A stretch of DNA of 64,000 nt, from positions 208,240 through 272,239 of the forward strand of contig CASEXH010000001.1 in NCBI GenBank assembly GCA_949291945.1. The letters are read 5' to 3'. The notes beneath the pieces were generated by a model. The model saw only the letters and a list, made by a program, of their open reading frames with translations. It did not search any database and was not told the DNA's origin. Both the position numbers and the translations under genes were made by a program. Source of the DNA: an uncultured Bacillota bacterium (lineage in GTDB: Bacteria > Bacillota > Clostridia > Lachnospirales > Lachnospiraceae). Within the stretch, counting starts at the first letter, position 1. Every line of letters begins with the position of its first letter. This document shows, one piece after another, positions 35,818 through 43,141 of this stretch.

Positions 35818-36333
35818 ATGGCAGAAAAAGAATTTTATGAAAATCCCAGGATCCCCAGATATCCCAATACCGGCTTTCAGAAGGCTCTGAATCTTTTTTC
35901 TATTCTTGCGCTGGTCTTGGCTTTCCTCTATCCTTTACTGAAATGGAATCAGATTCCGGATACCATCATTACCCACTGGGGATTCAGCGGCCAGCCAGAC
36001 GGCTGGGGACCAAAAGGCACGATCTGGATCATACCGGTAGTCAGTCTGGTCCTCTATCTGCCTCTGACCATACTGGAAAGATTGCCCTCTGTCTGGAACG
36101 TGCCTGTCAGAACTACACAGAAAAATCAAAAGTGGGTCTATCAAAACATAAAAACCATGCTGATCCTTATGAAATTTCTCATGACAGCAGAATTTGCCGT
36201 CATTACATGCCACAGTGTTCAGGAAAAAAATCTGAGCACTCTGCATACAGTCCTATTTCTGGTCTTACTTTTCGGCTCCATGATCTTTTTCATTATAAGA
36301 AGCGTCCGAAAACCCCCGGAAAATTACCATTAA
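35818..36333 (+). CDS. DUF1648 membrane protein
   Basis: A 171-residue membrane protein. LKWNQIPDTIITHWGFSGQP followed by DGWGPKGT is the DUF1648 signature. Hydrophobic helices lie at about residues 22-40, 60-80, 105-125 and 135-155. Members of this family are often found with small regulators or efflux genes, but their function is not known. GGAGGCGGGCTT precedes the ATG. It is monocistronic, and its transcript would run into the hairpin array 30 bp beyond the stop. Confidence 0.8.
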   Translation: MAEKEFYENPRIPRYPNTGFQKALNLFSILALVLAFLYPLLKWNQIPDTIITHWGFSGQPDGWGPKGTIWIIPVVSLVLYLPLTILERLPSVWNVPVRTTQKNQKWVYQNIKTMLILMKFLMTAEFAVITCHSVQEKNLSTLHTVLFLVLLFGSMIFFIIRSVRKPPENYH

Positions 36334-36362
36334 GAAACCCGTCTGTTCTTTTTATCATAAAA

Positions 36363-36660
36363 GTACGGTTAAAATTGGATTTTTGATATTTTAACCGTAC
36401 TTTTCTTCTATCTATACGGTTAAAATCGAATTTTTGGTTTTTTAACCGTACTTTTTCCGCTATCCGTACGGTTGAAATTCAATTTTGGGGGTTTTTAACC
36501 GTACTTTCTAGTCAGTCTGTACGGTTAAAATCCGATTTTTGATATTTTAACCGTATTTTTTCATCTATCTGTACGGTCGAAATCCAATTTTTTGATATTT
36601 TAACCGTATTTTTTACCTATCTGTACGGTCAAAATCGATTTTTTGATATTTTAACCGTAC
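36363..36660. repeat. Array of six tandem 38-39 bp hairpins with 52-bp period
   Basis: Six units start at 36363, 36414, 36466, 36519, 36571 and 36623 (spacing 51-53 bp). Each is GTACGGTTAAAAT, a 12-13 nt loop rich in T, then ATTTTAACCGTAC. Linkers are 13-14 nt, begin with a T-run and mostly end TATCT or AGTCT before the next unit. Arms vary slightly between units (for example GTACGGTCGAAAT in unit 5), while loops vary more. Linkers are similar to each other, so this is not CRISPR. The array lies between the convergent DUF1648 and araD genes. Each unit resembles a weak terminator, but six in phase points to a different role. Confidence 0.95.
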
Positions 36661-36696
36661 TTTTCCTTTCCAACTGGATCTAAGGTCTCCCTCTGT

Positions 36697-36754
36697 ATAA
36701 AAAACACCTGGAAAATATCTGCTCTGTCAAAAAACTCAGACATATTCCAGGTGT
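36697..36754 (-). terminator. Terminator of the araR-araD transcript
   Basis: On the minus strand ACACCTGGAATATGTCTG pairs with CAGATATTTTCCAGGTGT across a loop, followed by TTTTTTAT. It lies about 150 bp past the araD stop, with the long-form repeat in between. Confidence 0.8.
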
Positions 36755-36766
36755 GCATTCTATTCT

Positions 36767-36901
36767 TTTATTTCCTCGAGTAACGAGCCAATCGGACATG
36801 CTTACATGTCCATTTGGTGACTGCCGCAAGGGTTTAATACCCCGACGCTTGCAGTCGCTGCTAGCTTAATGCTCTGTATGCATGCATCGGAGTCTTTGAC
36901 T
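36767..36901 (+). repeat. Dispersed repeat, long form (copy 3)
   Basis: Same core as 22921-23054, diverged at about one base in six (GAGTAACGAGCCAATCGGAC and so on), with the stem-loop module bounded by ACCCCGA and TCGGAGT before the closing TCTTTGACT. It abuts the araD stop codon. Confidence 0.82.
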
Positions 36902-36903
36902 TC

Positions 36904-37593
36904 TTATTTCTGTCCGTAATAAGCATTGGCCCCGTGTTTTCTGTAGTAATGTTTATCCTGAAGCTCCTGGGGCGCCGGCTGTACTCTCGGGTTGATCATC
37001 TCGCATCTTGCAGCCATCTTAGCCACTTCTTCCAGCACCACTGCATTGTGGACTGCCTCATGGCCGTCTTTTCCCCATGTAAAAGGACCGTGATTCTTAC
37101 AAAGTACTGCTGGAACTGCCTCATAGTCCTTGTCCTTGAAATAATCTGCAATCAGAACACCTGTATTCTTCTCATAGGCAGTATCGATCTCTTCCTTTGT
37201 GAGACATCTCACACAGGGAATTTCTCCGTACATATAGTCTGCATGGGTAGTTCCATAGCAGGGAATGCCTCTTCCGGCCTGAGCCCAGCTTGTGGCCCAT
37301 GGAGAGTGGGTGTGTACAACACCGCCGATTTTTGGAAAAGCCTTATACAGTTCAATATGGGTAGGAGTGTCAGAAGACGGGTTGTATCTGCCCTCGATTT
37401 TGTTGCCCTCCAGATCCATGATCACCATATCTTCAGGAGTCAGCTTGTCATAATCCACTCCGCTGGGTTTAATAGCGAAATAGCCAGTCTCTCTGTCGAT
37501 CTGGCTTACATTCCCCCAGGTAAAGGTTACCAGGTTGTACTTTGGCAAAAGCATATTTGCCTCATAGACTGCTTTTTTTAATTCTTCTAACAT
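36904..37593 (-). CDS. araD: L-ribulose-5-phosphate 4-epimerase
   Basis: Converts L-ribulose-5-phosphate to D-xylulose-5-phosphate, the last step of L-arabinose catabolism. A 229-residue class II aldolase-fold protein. Zinc histidines are in [12 protein letters not shown] (near residues 95-97) and a late His (LQDKHYY). [13 protein letters not shown] and [11 protein letters not shown] form the phosphate-binding loops. It follows araR by 2 bp on the same strand. No araA or araB is present in the window. Confidence 0.94.
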   Translation of the reverse strand: MLEELKKAVYEANMLLPKYNLVTFTWGNVSQIDRETGYFAIKPSGVDYDKLTPEDMVIMDLEGNKIEGRYNPSSDTPTHIELYKAFPKIGGVVHTHSPWATSWAQAGRGIPCYGTTHADYMYGEIPCVRCLTKEEIDTAYEKNTGVLIADYFKDKDYEAVPAVLCKNHGPFTWGKDGHEAVHNAVVLEEVAKMAARCEMINPRVQPAPQELQDKHYYRKHGANAYYGQK

Positions 37594-37595
37594 TT

Positions 37596-38705
37596 TTAAT
37601 TTTCCTCCTTTTTCCTTCTGTCCTTTACAGAATTCCTTACGATCAGCTCCGGCTGGATCAGCCTGGGGATCTGGCTTTTTTCTTCCGGAACTTCCCGTAT
37701 CTTTTCCAGCAGCAGCTCTGCCGCCATCTCACCCAGCTTTTCCTGAGGATGGACAATGGTGGTAAGAGAAACGTCCCCTCCAGCCATTACAGAGTTGTCG
37801 TAACCTGTGATTGAAATATCCTCCGGCACATTTTTCCCCATTTCCCGCAGAACATGCACCACACTTACGGCTATCTGGTCGTTGTAACACACAATCCCGT
37901 CCACAGGAAGCCCCTGCTCCAGAAGCAGCCTAGTCATCAGACCCGGCTTGGTCTTTCGGTCTTCTGTGTGGAACCAGATCACCCGGTCCGGGTCATAGCT
38001 GTATCCCGCTTCCTGAAGAGCTTTTACATATCCTTTATGCCGTTCCTGTCCCTGGAAGTCATCTGCCTTAAAAATTCCCAGCAAATTTTGGTGCCCCATA
38101 TTCAGAAGATACTTTGTCACCAGATAACCTCCCTGGCAATCATCCATAAGGATATGGGGTTTTTCCTTCATCTGGGAATAGACTCCCTGGATAAACACAT
38201 AGGGAATCTGATACTTGTCCAACAGCCCGTATAAATTCATATGTCTGCATAGGATCTGACTTTTTGCCGGCTCAATAATCAAGCCGTCAATATCCTTGGT
38301 CAGGATGTCTTCCAGAACCTTTGCCTCCTTGGTCCTGCTGTTAGCCGTATTCTTTAAGATAATGCTGTAGCCGTTATCTGTGAGCACCCGGTCCATTCCC
38401 TGGATCAGTCTGGGGAAAATATAGTCTGAAATATAGGTGGTAATCACCGCAATATTCTTAGACTGTTTCAGATGACCCATCCTCTGGGAACAGAAGGTTC
38501 CCCTTCCGTGCTCTGCCACAATATATCCTTCCTGGCTCAGGATAGAAAGGGCTTTTCTCACCGTATGTCTGCTGATATGATACTTCTCAGATAACTGATT
38601 TTCTGAGGGCAGCTTCTCACCGGCCTTGATCTTTCCGCTGAGGATGGCATCTTTCAGCTCTTCCATCAGCACATAGTACTTTGTTTTTCCGCTTTCCTGT
38701 GTCAT
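37596..38705 (-). CDS. araR: GntR/LacI-type arabinose regulator
   Basis: A 369-residue repressor with an N-terminal GntR-type winged helix ([20 protein letters not shown], then [20 protein letters not shown]) joined to a LacI-like sugar-binding domain ([20 protein letters not shown]). This hybrid layout is that of AraR in Firmicutes. [20 protein letters not shown] is the typical effector-domain motif. Position directly upstream of araD supports control of pentose genes, with arabinose as likely inducer. A perfect inverted repeat lies 25 bp upstream of its start. Confidence 0.88.
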   Translation of the reverse strand: MTQESGKTKYYVLMEELKDAILSGKIKAGEKLPSENQLSEKYHISRHTVRKALSILSQEGYIVAEHGRGTFCSQRMGHLKQSKNIAVITTYISDYIFPRLIQGMDRVLTDNGYSIILKNTANSRTKEAKVLEDILTKDIDGLIIEPAKSQILCRHMNLYGLLDKYQIPYVFIQGVYSQMKEKPHILMDDCQGGYLVTKYLLNMGHQNLLGIFKADDFQGQERHKGYVKALQEAGYSYDPDRVIWFHTEDRKTKPGLMTRLLLEQGLPVDGIVCYNDQIAVSVVHVLREMGKNVPEDISITGYDNSVMAGGDVSLTTIVHPQEKLGEMAAELLLEKIREVPEEKSQIPRLIQPELIVRNSVKDRRKKEEN

Positions 38706-38730
38706 AACCTGCTCCTTTGGTAACCATTCT

Positions 38731-38760
38731 ACAACTTGTACGGTCCTCTTAACAAGTTGT
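38731..38760. promoter_or_regulatory. Inverted repeat upstream of araR (candidate AraR site)
   Basis: ACAACTTGT (38731-38739) and ACAAGTTGT (38752-38760) are perfect 9-bp arms separated by 12 bp. The arms contain the ACTTGT half-site reminiscent of AraR operators, and the left one is followed by ACGG. It lies between ymxH and araR, suited to autoregulation. A terminator role is unlikely because no T-run follows in the minus direction. Confidence 0.6.
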
Positions 38761-38762
38761 TC

Positions 38763-39017
38763 TTATTCCTTTTTCAGGAACTTTTCTTCCTTAATCTCCA
38801 CCAGGATAATATCCTCTCCGATCTGCCGGATGCAGGAATATGGGATCACATATTCGCTGGTGGGGCCGAAAAAGCCGCACATCTTTCCGGGCAGCGGCAC
38901 GATCAGGGCCTGGATACAGCCGGTCTTACAGTCAAACTCCACATCCAGCGGACAGCCCAGGGTCCTGCAGGAACAGATATTGATCACTTCTTTTTGCCTA
39001 AGTTCACAGACACGCAT
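38763..39017 (-). CDS. ymxH: YlmC/YmxH-family sporulation protein
   Basis: An 84-residue PRC-barrel protein. MRVCELRQKEVINI, then CRTLGCPLDVEFD and YVIPYSCIRQIGEDIILV, are the YlmC/YmxH signatures. Members are linked to sporulation in Firmicutes, with the molecular role unclear. The start at 39017 has AGGGG 7 nt upstream. That site is the 3' arm of the upstream gene's terminator stem, so its access may depend on RNA folding. A frame reaching 39062 runs through the terminator and was not used. Confidence 0.85.
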   Translation of the reverse strand: MRVCELRQKEVINICSCRTLGCPLDVEFDCKTGCIQALIVPLPGKMCGFFGPTSEYVIPYSCIRQIGEDIILVEIKEEKFLKKE

Positions 39018-39067
39018 AAAAAATCCCCTGTGCCATAACCTGTTAATATAGATTATGAACACAGGGG
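39018..39067 (-). terminator. Terminator of the 39082 kinase gene, overlapping the ymxH ribosome site
   Basis: CCCCTGTG (39067-39060 side) pairs with CACAGGGG (39032-39025 side) on the minus strand, followed by ATTTTTTATG. The T-run ends in the ymxH start codon and the stem includes its AGGGG Shine-Dalgarno. Confidence 0.8.
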
Positions 39068-39081
39068 CTGTCCGGTTACGC

Positions 39082-40104
39082 TTATCTGTCCATCTCCAGT
39101 TGGATACCGGTATTCTTATGGTTTTTGATGATCCGGTCGATTTCTTCCAGACCGCAGGAAGGCAGATCTCCCGGAATGGTATTCTTTACCGCACTGGTAG
39201 CATTGCCATACTCCAGAGCTTTCTGACAGTCGAAATCATGGGCCAGCAGTCCATAAAGTGCTCCGGAAATATAGGCGTCACCGCTTCCGATACGATCCAC
39301 TACCTCAATGTTCCGGTAAGGCTCCTCCTGATAAAACTTGTCTTCTTTCGCATTATAGATCACAGAGCCGAAAGTATGTACCTTGGGACTGTGGACGATT
39401 CTCTGGGTAGAAGCCACAATAGACAGGGGGTACTCCTTTGCAAAACTCCGCATGATCTGATATACGTCTCCTTCTTTTAAGAAGGTCAGTTTTGCTGTCT
39501 CTTCAGAGCAGAAGAAAATATCCACATAAGGAAGGATACTTTCAATACATTCCTTTGCTTCAGGACCTGTCCATAGATTGCCACGGAAGTTTACATCGAA
39601 AGAAATCAGGGCGCCATTTTCCTTAAAACGCTTCATCATCTCAATACCCACTTTTCTGGTATTCTCTGAAAGAGCCAGGGTAATACCGCTGGTGTGGAAG
39701 CACTTTGTGGAAGAAAACATGGACTCCGGCAGCTCATCCAGAGAAATTTTACAGAAAGATGCATGTCTCCGGTCATATACTACACTTGGCTTTCTTGGAT
39801 AGGCTCCATCTTCATAGTAATAAATTCCCAGGCGGGCATCCGGATCCTGATCATAAACCAGATAATCATCACTGACGCCGCAGAAACGGACACGGTTCTT
39901 TGCATAGGTTCCCAGGGCATTGGCAGGAAGCTTGGAAATCACACCGGTACGCAGTCCCAGGAGAGAGACTCCGGAAACCACATTCAGCTCTGCTCCTCCT
40001 ACCTGTTTCTGGAAAGTCTCTCCTCTTACGATCCTTTCATTGTTCGGCGGTGAAAGCCGCAGCAATATTTCCCCCAGTGACAGCAGATCAAAATCTTTTT
40101 TCAT
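39082..40104 (-). CDS. PfkB-family carbohydrate kinase (KDG kinase-like)
   Basis: A 340-residue ribokinase-fold kinase. The substrate side starts LLSLGEILLRLSPPNNERI with the GGAELNVVSGVSLLGL glycine motif. The ATP site and catalytic Asp are in VVDRIGSGDAYISGALYGL. Closest in pattern to 2-keto-3-deoxygluconate kinases, and similar in layout to the second kinase at 40251. It is separated from that gene by a terminator, so it may be expressed differently or have another sugar substrate. GGAGGTGCAGAACT precedes the ATG. Confidence 0.82.
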   Translation of the reverse strand: MKKDFDLLSLGEILLRLSPPNNERIVRGETFQKQVGGAELNVVSGVSLLGLRTGVISKLPANALGTYAKNRVRFCGVSDDYLVYDQDPDARLGIYYYEDGAYPRKPSVVYDRRHASFCKISLDELPESMFSSTKCFHTSGITLALSENTRKVGIEMMKRFKENGALISFDVNFRGNLWTGPEAKECIESILPYVDIFFCSEETAKLTFLKEGDVYQIMRSFAKEYPLSIVASTQRIVHSPKVHTFGSVIYNAKEDKFYQEEPYRNIEVVDRIGSGDAYISGALYGLLAHDFDCQKALEYGNATSAVKNTIPGDLPSCGLEEIDRIIKNHKNTGIQLEMDR

Positions 40105-40142
40105 AGTTCTGCACCTCCATTATTATTCTTTTTTTGATTATA

Positions 40143-40197
40143 AAAAGGCGCCCTGAGAAACTTGTTTTAAAATTATATTTGTTTCTCAGGGCACCCC
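40143..40197 (-). terminator. Terminator of the eda-kdgK operon
   Basis: On the minus strand GGTGCCCTGAGAAAC pairs with GTTTCTCAGGGCGCC across an AT-rich loop, followed by TTTTTATAATC. Stem is about 14 bp. Confidence 0.9.
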
Positions 40198-40250
40198 TTT
40201 CTATGAAATGTTCCCCAATGGCATAAGGGTTTTCATTTAGCAATATTTAA

Positions 40251-41276
40251 TTATCTCTGCACACGGCCGGAACCGTCTCCGCCTGCCAGCTTCAGCACTT
40301 CGTCCATAGAAACCATATTGAAGTCACCTTCGATGGAATGTTTCAGACAGGAAGCAGCTACTGCGAATTCAATCGTAGCCTGAGGATCATATCCGTTTAA
40401 GCATGCGCAGATCAGTCCGCCGCCGAAGGAATCGCCGCCGCCTACACGGTCTACAATGTGCATTTTGTATTTTTTGCTGAAGTAATAGTCTTTGCCGTCA
40501 TAGAGCATAGCAGACCAGTTGTTGTCATTTGCAGACAGGGACTCTCTCAGTGTGATCGCCACTTTCTGGAATCCGAAACGGTCAGCCAGCTGTTTTGCAA
40601 CGTCTTTATATCCTTCACGGTTTACTTCACCCTGGGTTACATCTGTATCTGCAGCTTTGATTCCGAATACGTCTGCTGCATCTTCTTCGTTGGCAATACA
40701 TACATCCACATATTTGCACAGCTCGCCCATAACCTCTCCGGCTTTTTCCTTGGACCACAGTTTATTTCTGTAGTTTAAGTCACAGGAAATGGTAGCGCCT
40801 GCTTCTTTTGCAGCCTTGCAGGCTTCCAGACAGATCTTTGCCACTTCATCGTTAAGGGCCGGTGTAATTCCTGTAAAGTGGAACCATTCTACACCTTCGA
40901 AAATCTTCTTCCAGTCAAAATCAGATGAGGACGCAGTAGCAATGGAAGAACCTGCACGGTCGTAGATAACCTTGGAAGGTCTCTGGGAAGCTCCTTTTTC
41001 CAGGTAATAGATACCTACTCTGTCTCCGCCTCTGACGATATCGGTTGTATCCACTCCGTATTTCCTCAGGGAATTTACAGCAGCTTGTCCGATCTCATGT
41101 TTTGGAAGCTTTGTAACAAACTTTGCATCAAAACCATAGTTTGCCAGAGAAACTGCAACATTTGCTTCTCCGCCGCCGTAGGTTGCTCCAAAAGTATCTG
41201 CCTGAACAAAACGGTAATAGCCTTCCGGAGCCAGTCTTAACATAATTTCACCAAAAGTAACAACTTTTTTTGCCAT
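40251..41276 (-). CDS. kdgK: 2-keto-3-deoxygluconate kinase (PfkB family)
   Basis: A 341-residue kinase that phosphorylates KDG to KDPG, the substrate of the aldolase encoded just upstream. VTFGEIMLRLAPEGYYRFVQ begins the protein; TYGGGEANVAVSLANYG is the substrate glycine motif. VDRVGGGDSFGGGLICACL carries the catalytic Asp and anion hole. GAGGAGAGACGATC precedes the ATG. It follows eda by 28 bp, giving a two-gene operon for sugar-acid breakdown. No uronate isomerase or dehydratase genes are in the window. Confidence 0.9.
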   Translation of the reverse strand: MAKKVVTFGEIMLRLAPEGYYRFVQADTFGATYGGGEANVAVSLANYGFDAKFVTKLPKHEIGQAAVNSLRKYGVDTTDIVRGGDRVGIYYLEKGASQRPSKVIYDRAGSSIATASSSDFDWKKIFEGVEWFHFTGITPALNDEVAKICLEACKAAKEAGATISCDLNYRNKLWSKEKAGEVMGELCKYVDVCIANEEDAADVFGIKAADTDVTQGEVNREGYKDVAKQLADRFGFQKVAITLRESLSANDNNWSAMLYDGKDYYFSKKYKMHIVDRVGGGDSFGGGLICACLNGYDPQATIEFAVAASCLKHSIEGDFNMVSMDEVLKLAGGDGSGRVQR

Positions 41277-41304
41277 GATCGTCTCTCCTCTATCTCTGTG
41301 TTTC

Positions 41305-41946
41305 TTATTTATTTCTGATCTGAGCTGCCAGTTTTACAGCTTCTTCTGTCAGTGCTTTGATCTCGTCAAATTTTCCTGCCTTTACCAGGTCGCCTTTTAC
41401 CATCCAGCTTCCGCCGCAGGCTACGATCTTGTCGCAGCTTAAATAGCTCTCCAGGTTCTTTGCATTTACACCGCCGGTAGGCATGAACTTCAGTCCTACA
41501 TAAGGAGCTGCCATAGCTTTGATAGTAGCTACGCCGCCAAACTGCTCAGCCGGGAAGAATTTTACAACCTTTAACCCTCTCTTAACCGCCTGGGCTACTT
41601 CAGAAGGTGTGATACATCCCGGGAATACAGGAATATCTTTGCTTAAGCAGTAATCTACGATTTCCGGATCGAATCCCGGGCTTACAATAAACTTTGCTCC
41701 TGCTGCCACAGCTCTGTCTACCTGATCAATGGTAAGAACAGTCCCTGCTCCTACAAACATATCAGGATACTCAGAAGCCATGATCCTGATGGATTCCTCT
41801 GCTGCTGCTGTACGGAAGGTTACCTCTGCGCAGGGAAGTCCTCCCTCTACCAAAGCTTTTGCCAGAGGAGCCGCATCCTTTGCGTCCTCCAAAACCACTA
41901 CCGGCACTACCCCTAACTCTGCAAATCTTTCTGCTGCTGTGCTCAT
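41305..41946 (-). CDS. eda: KDPG/KHG aldolase
   Basis: Cleaves 2-keto-3-deoxy-6-phosphogluconate to pyruvate and glyceraldehyde-3-phosphate. A 213-residue class I aldolase. The Schiff-base lysine is in RGLKVVKFFPAEQFGG. The catalytic glutamate lies in GLPCAEVTFRT. VGAGTVLTIDQVDRAVAAGA and FMPTGGVNAKNL form the phosphate loops. AAGGAGGAAGTATT precedes the ATG. It is first gene of the operon, with a palindrome in its leader that is a likely site for the divergent IclR-type regulator. Confidence 0.95.
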   Translation of the reverse strand: MSTAAERFAELGVVPVVVLEDAKDAAPLAKALVEGGLPCAEVTFRTAAAEESIRIMASEYPDMFVGAGTVLTIDQVDRAVAAGAKFIVSPGFDPEIVDYCLSKDIPVFPGCITPSEVAQAVKRGLKVVKFFPAEQFGGVATIKAMAAPYVGLKFMPTGGVNAKNLESYLSCDKIVACGGSWMVKGDLVKAGKFDEIKALTEEAVKLAAQIRNK

Positions 41947-41971
41947 AATACTTCCTCCTTATACATTATTC

Positions 41972-41997
41972 CGTTTCATATTATGAAACGTTGTTTC
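41972..41997. promoter_or_regulatory. Palindromic operator between eda and the IclR regulator
   Basis: CGTTTCATATTATGAAACG (41972-41990) has perfect 9-bp arms around one base. An overlapping GAAAC-GTT-GTTTC (41985-41997) adds a third GTTTC half-site. This is the form expected for an IclR-family operator. It lies in the eda leader, downstream of its promoter. Confidence 0.75.
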
Positions 41998-42021
41998 GTC
42001 ATGTGGTATGTCTTTACCTGC

Positions 42022-42049
42022 ATTATACTACTGTAGCCTCAAAAGTCAA
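42022..42049 (-). promoter_or_regulatory. Promoter of eda-kdgK
   Basis: TTGACT (42049-42044) and TATAAT (42027-42022) on the minus strand with a 16-bp spacer. The start would be about 25 bp before the palindrome at 41972-41990. Confidence 0.75.
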
Positions 42050-42062
42050 GTTTTTTTTCCAG

Positions 42063-42091
42063 TTGCCACATTTCCCTGAAAGTGATACAAT
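42063..42091 (+). promoter_or_regulatory. Promoter of the IclR-family regulator gene
   Basis: TTGCCA at 42063-42068 and TACAAT at 42086-42091 with a 17-bp spacer, about 47 nt before the ATG at 42138. Confidence 0.7.
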
Positions 42092-42137
42092 ATCGCCGGA
42101 ATCATTCTTAATTATTCACAAACAGGAGTGTTTGATC

Positions 42138-42896
42138 ATGGAAGATAAAAATCCTATCCAGGTAGCTGACCGGCTGTTTCTTGTTCTGGAAACTCTGGCT
42201 GATACCGGTTCTGTCACTTTAGCTGAGCTCTGCCGCCAGTTAAGCTTAAATAAAAGTACCCTTCACCGTCTGCTCAGTTCCCTGATCTATATGGGCTACG
42301 TTAAGCAGGACAGTGAAACCGGGAAGTACAGCCTGACCTTAAAGTTACTGGGCCTTTCCAATAAACTGCTGAGTCATATGGATATTCTGGATGCCGTCCG
42401 CCCCAGTCTGAAAGCTTTGGCTGAAAAAACAGGGGAGACCGTCCATTTTGTCCAGCTGGACGGCATCGAGGCAGTATATATTTACAAAGAAGAATCTACC
42501 CAGAACTCTGTCCGCATGGTTTCCAAAGTAGGAAGCCGGATTCCCCTTTACTGTTCCGGCGTAGGCAAGGCAATGGCCGCAGACATGGAAGAACCGCAGA
42601 TCCGGTTTATCTGGGAACACAGCACAATCCGAAAACTGACATCTCATACTATAATTGATTATACCCAATTCCTGGAGAAAATTAAAGAGGTAAGGGAAAA
42701 AGGTTATGCGCTGGATGATGAAGAAAATGAACTGGGTGTCCGGTGTATTGCCGTAAGTATTCCGGATTATCTGAGCCGTCCCAAATATGCTTTCTCTATT
42801 TCCGCTCCTGCAGCCCGTATGAGCGACGAACGGATCCATGCCCTGTCTGAGATTGTTCTGAATACAAAAAAAGAAATGCTGTCGGCCATGAGCTGA
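42138..42896 (+). CDS. kdgR: IclR-family regulator of KDG catabolism
   Basis: A 252-residue regulator. The N-terminal winged helix includes LAELCRQLSLNKSTLHRLLSS. The C-terminal effector domain has GETVHFVQLDGIEAVYIYKE and IPLYCSGVGKAMAA, the IclR signature. Divergence from eda and the shared palindrome indicate it represses the operon until a KDG-type ligand is bound. The start at 42138 has GGAG about 9 nt upstream. The frame is open to 41991, but that part covers both promoters and the operator. Confidence 0.86.
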   Translation: MEDKNPIQVADRLFLVLETLADTGSVTLAELCRQLSLNKSTLHRLLSSLIYMGYVKQDSETGKYSLTLKLLGLSNKLLSHMDILDAVRPSLKALAEKTGETVHFVQLDGIEAVYIYKEESTQNSVRMVSKVGSRIPLYCSGVGKAMAADMEEPQIRFIWEHSTIRKLTSHTIIDYTQFLEKIKEVREKGYALDDEENELGVRCIAVSIPDYLSRPKYAFSISAPAARMSDERIHALSEIVLNTKKEMLSAMS

Positions 42897-42911
42897 CAGC
42901 ATTTCTTTTTG
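42873..42911 (+). terminator. Terminator overlapping the end of the IclR regulator gene
   Basis: GAAATGCTGTC pairs with GACAGCATTTC, followed by TTTTTG. The 5' arm encodes the last residues (EMLSAMS), so the coding sequence runs into the hairpin. Confidence 0.85.
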
Positions 42912-42925
42912 CTTATTCTTTTTAT

Positions 42926-43117
42926 TTACTCTTCTTCTTTTTTCTTGTGCTTCTTCCTATATTTTACACATTCTGTCAGCAGATACTCGATCTGGCCGTT
43001 CATAGAGCGAAAATCATCTTCCGCCCATTGGGCGATCTCGTTCCACAAAGATACGGACAAACGAAGCGGCACCTGCTTTTTCGCCTTTTCTTTTCCCTTT
43101 TTTTCCTGTTCCAGAAT
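42926..43117 (-). CDS. Arc-like ribbon-helix-helix protein with probable ATT start
   Basis: A 63-residue DNA-binding protein. After a lysine-rich start, KKQVPLRLSVSLWNEIAQWA, then EDDFRSMNGQIEYLLTECV, give the beta-strand and two helices of an Arc-type ribbon-helix-helix fold. The frame is bounded upstream by TGA at 43123-43121. The only start that gives the whole domain and suits the site AAGGTGG (6 nt spacing) is ATT at 43117; CTG at 43114 is the alternative, and the first GTG falls within the beta-strand. It lies 24 bp after the SPFH gene on the same strand. Tandem palindromes at the operon promoter are a plausible target for it. Confidence 0.75.
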   Translation of the reverse strand: MLEQEKKGKEKAKKQVPLRLSVSLWNEIAQWAEDDFRSMNGQIEYLLTECVKYRKKHKKKEEE

Positions 43118-43141
43118 GTGTCACCACCTTCTTCTTTCACA

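Noticed and set aside
36363..36660. CRISPR array
   Set aside because: Units are 38-39 bp palindromes, but the linkers are only 13-14 nt and similar to each other, and no cas gene is near.
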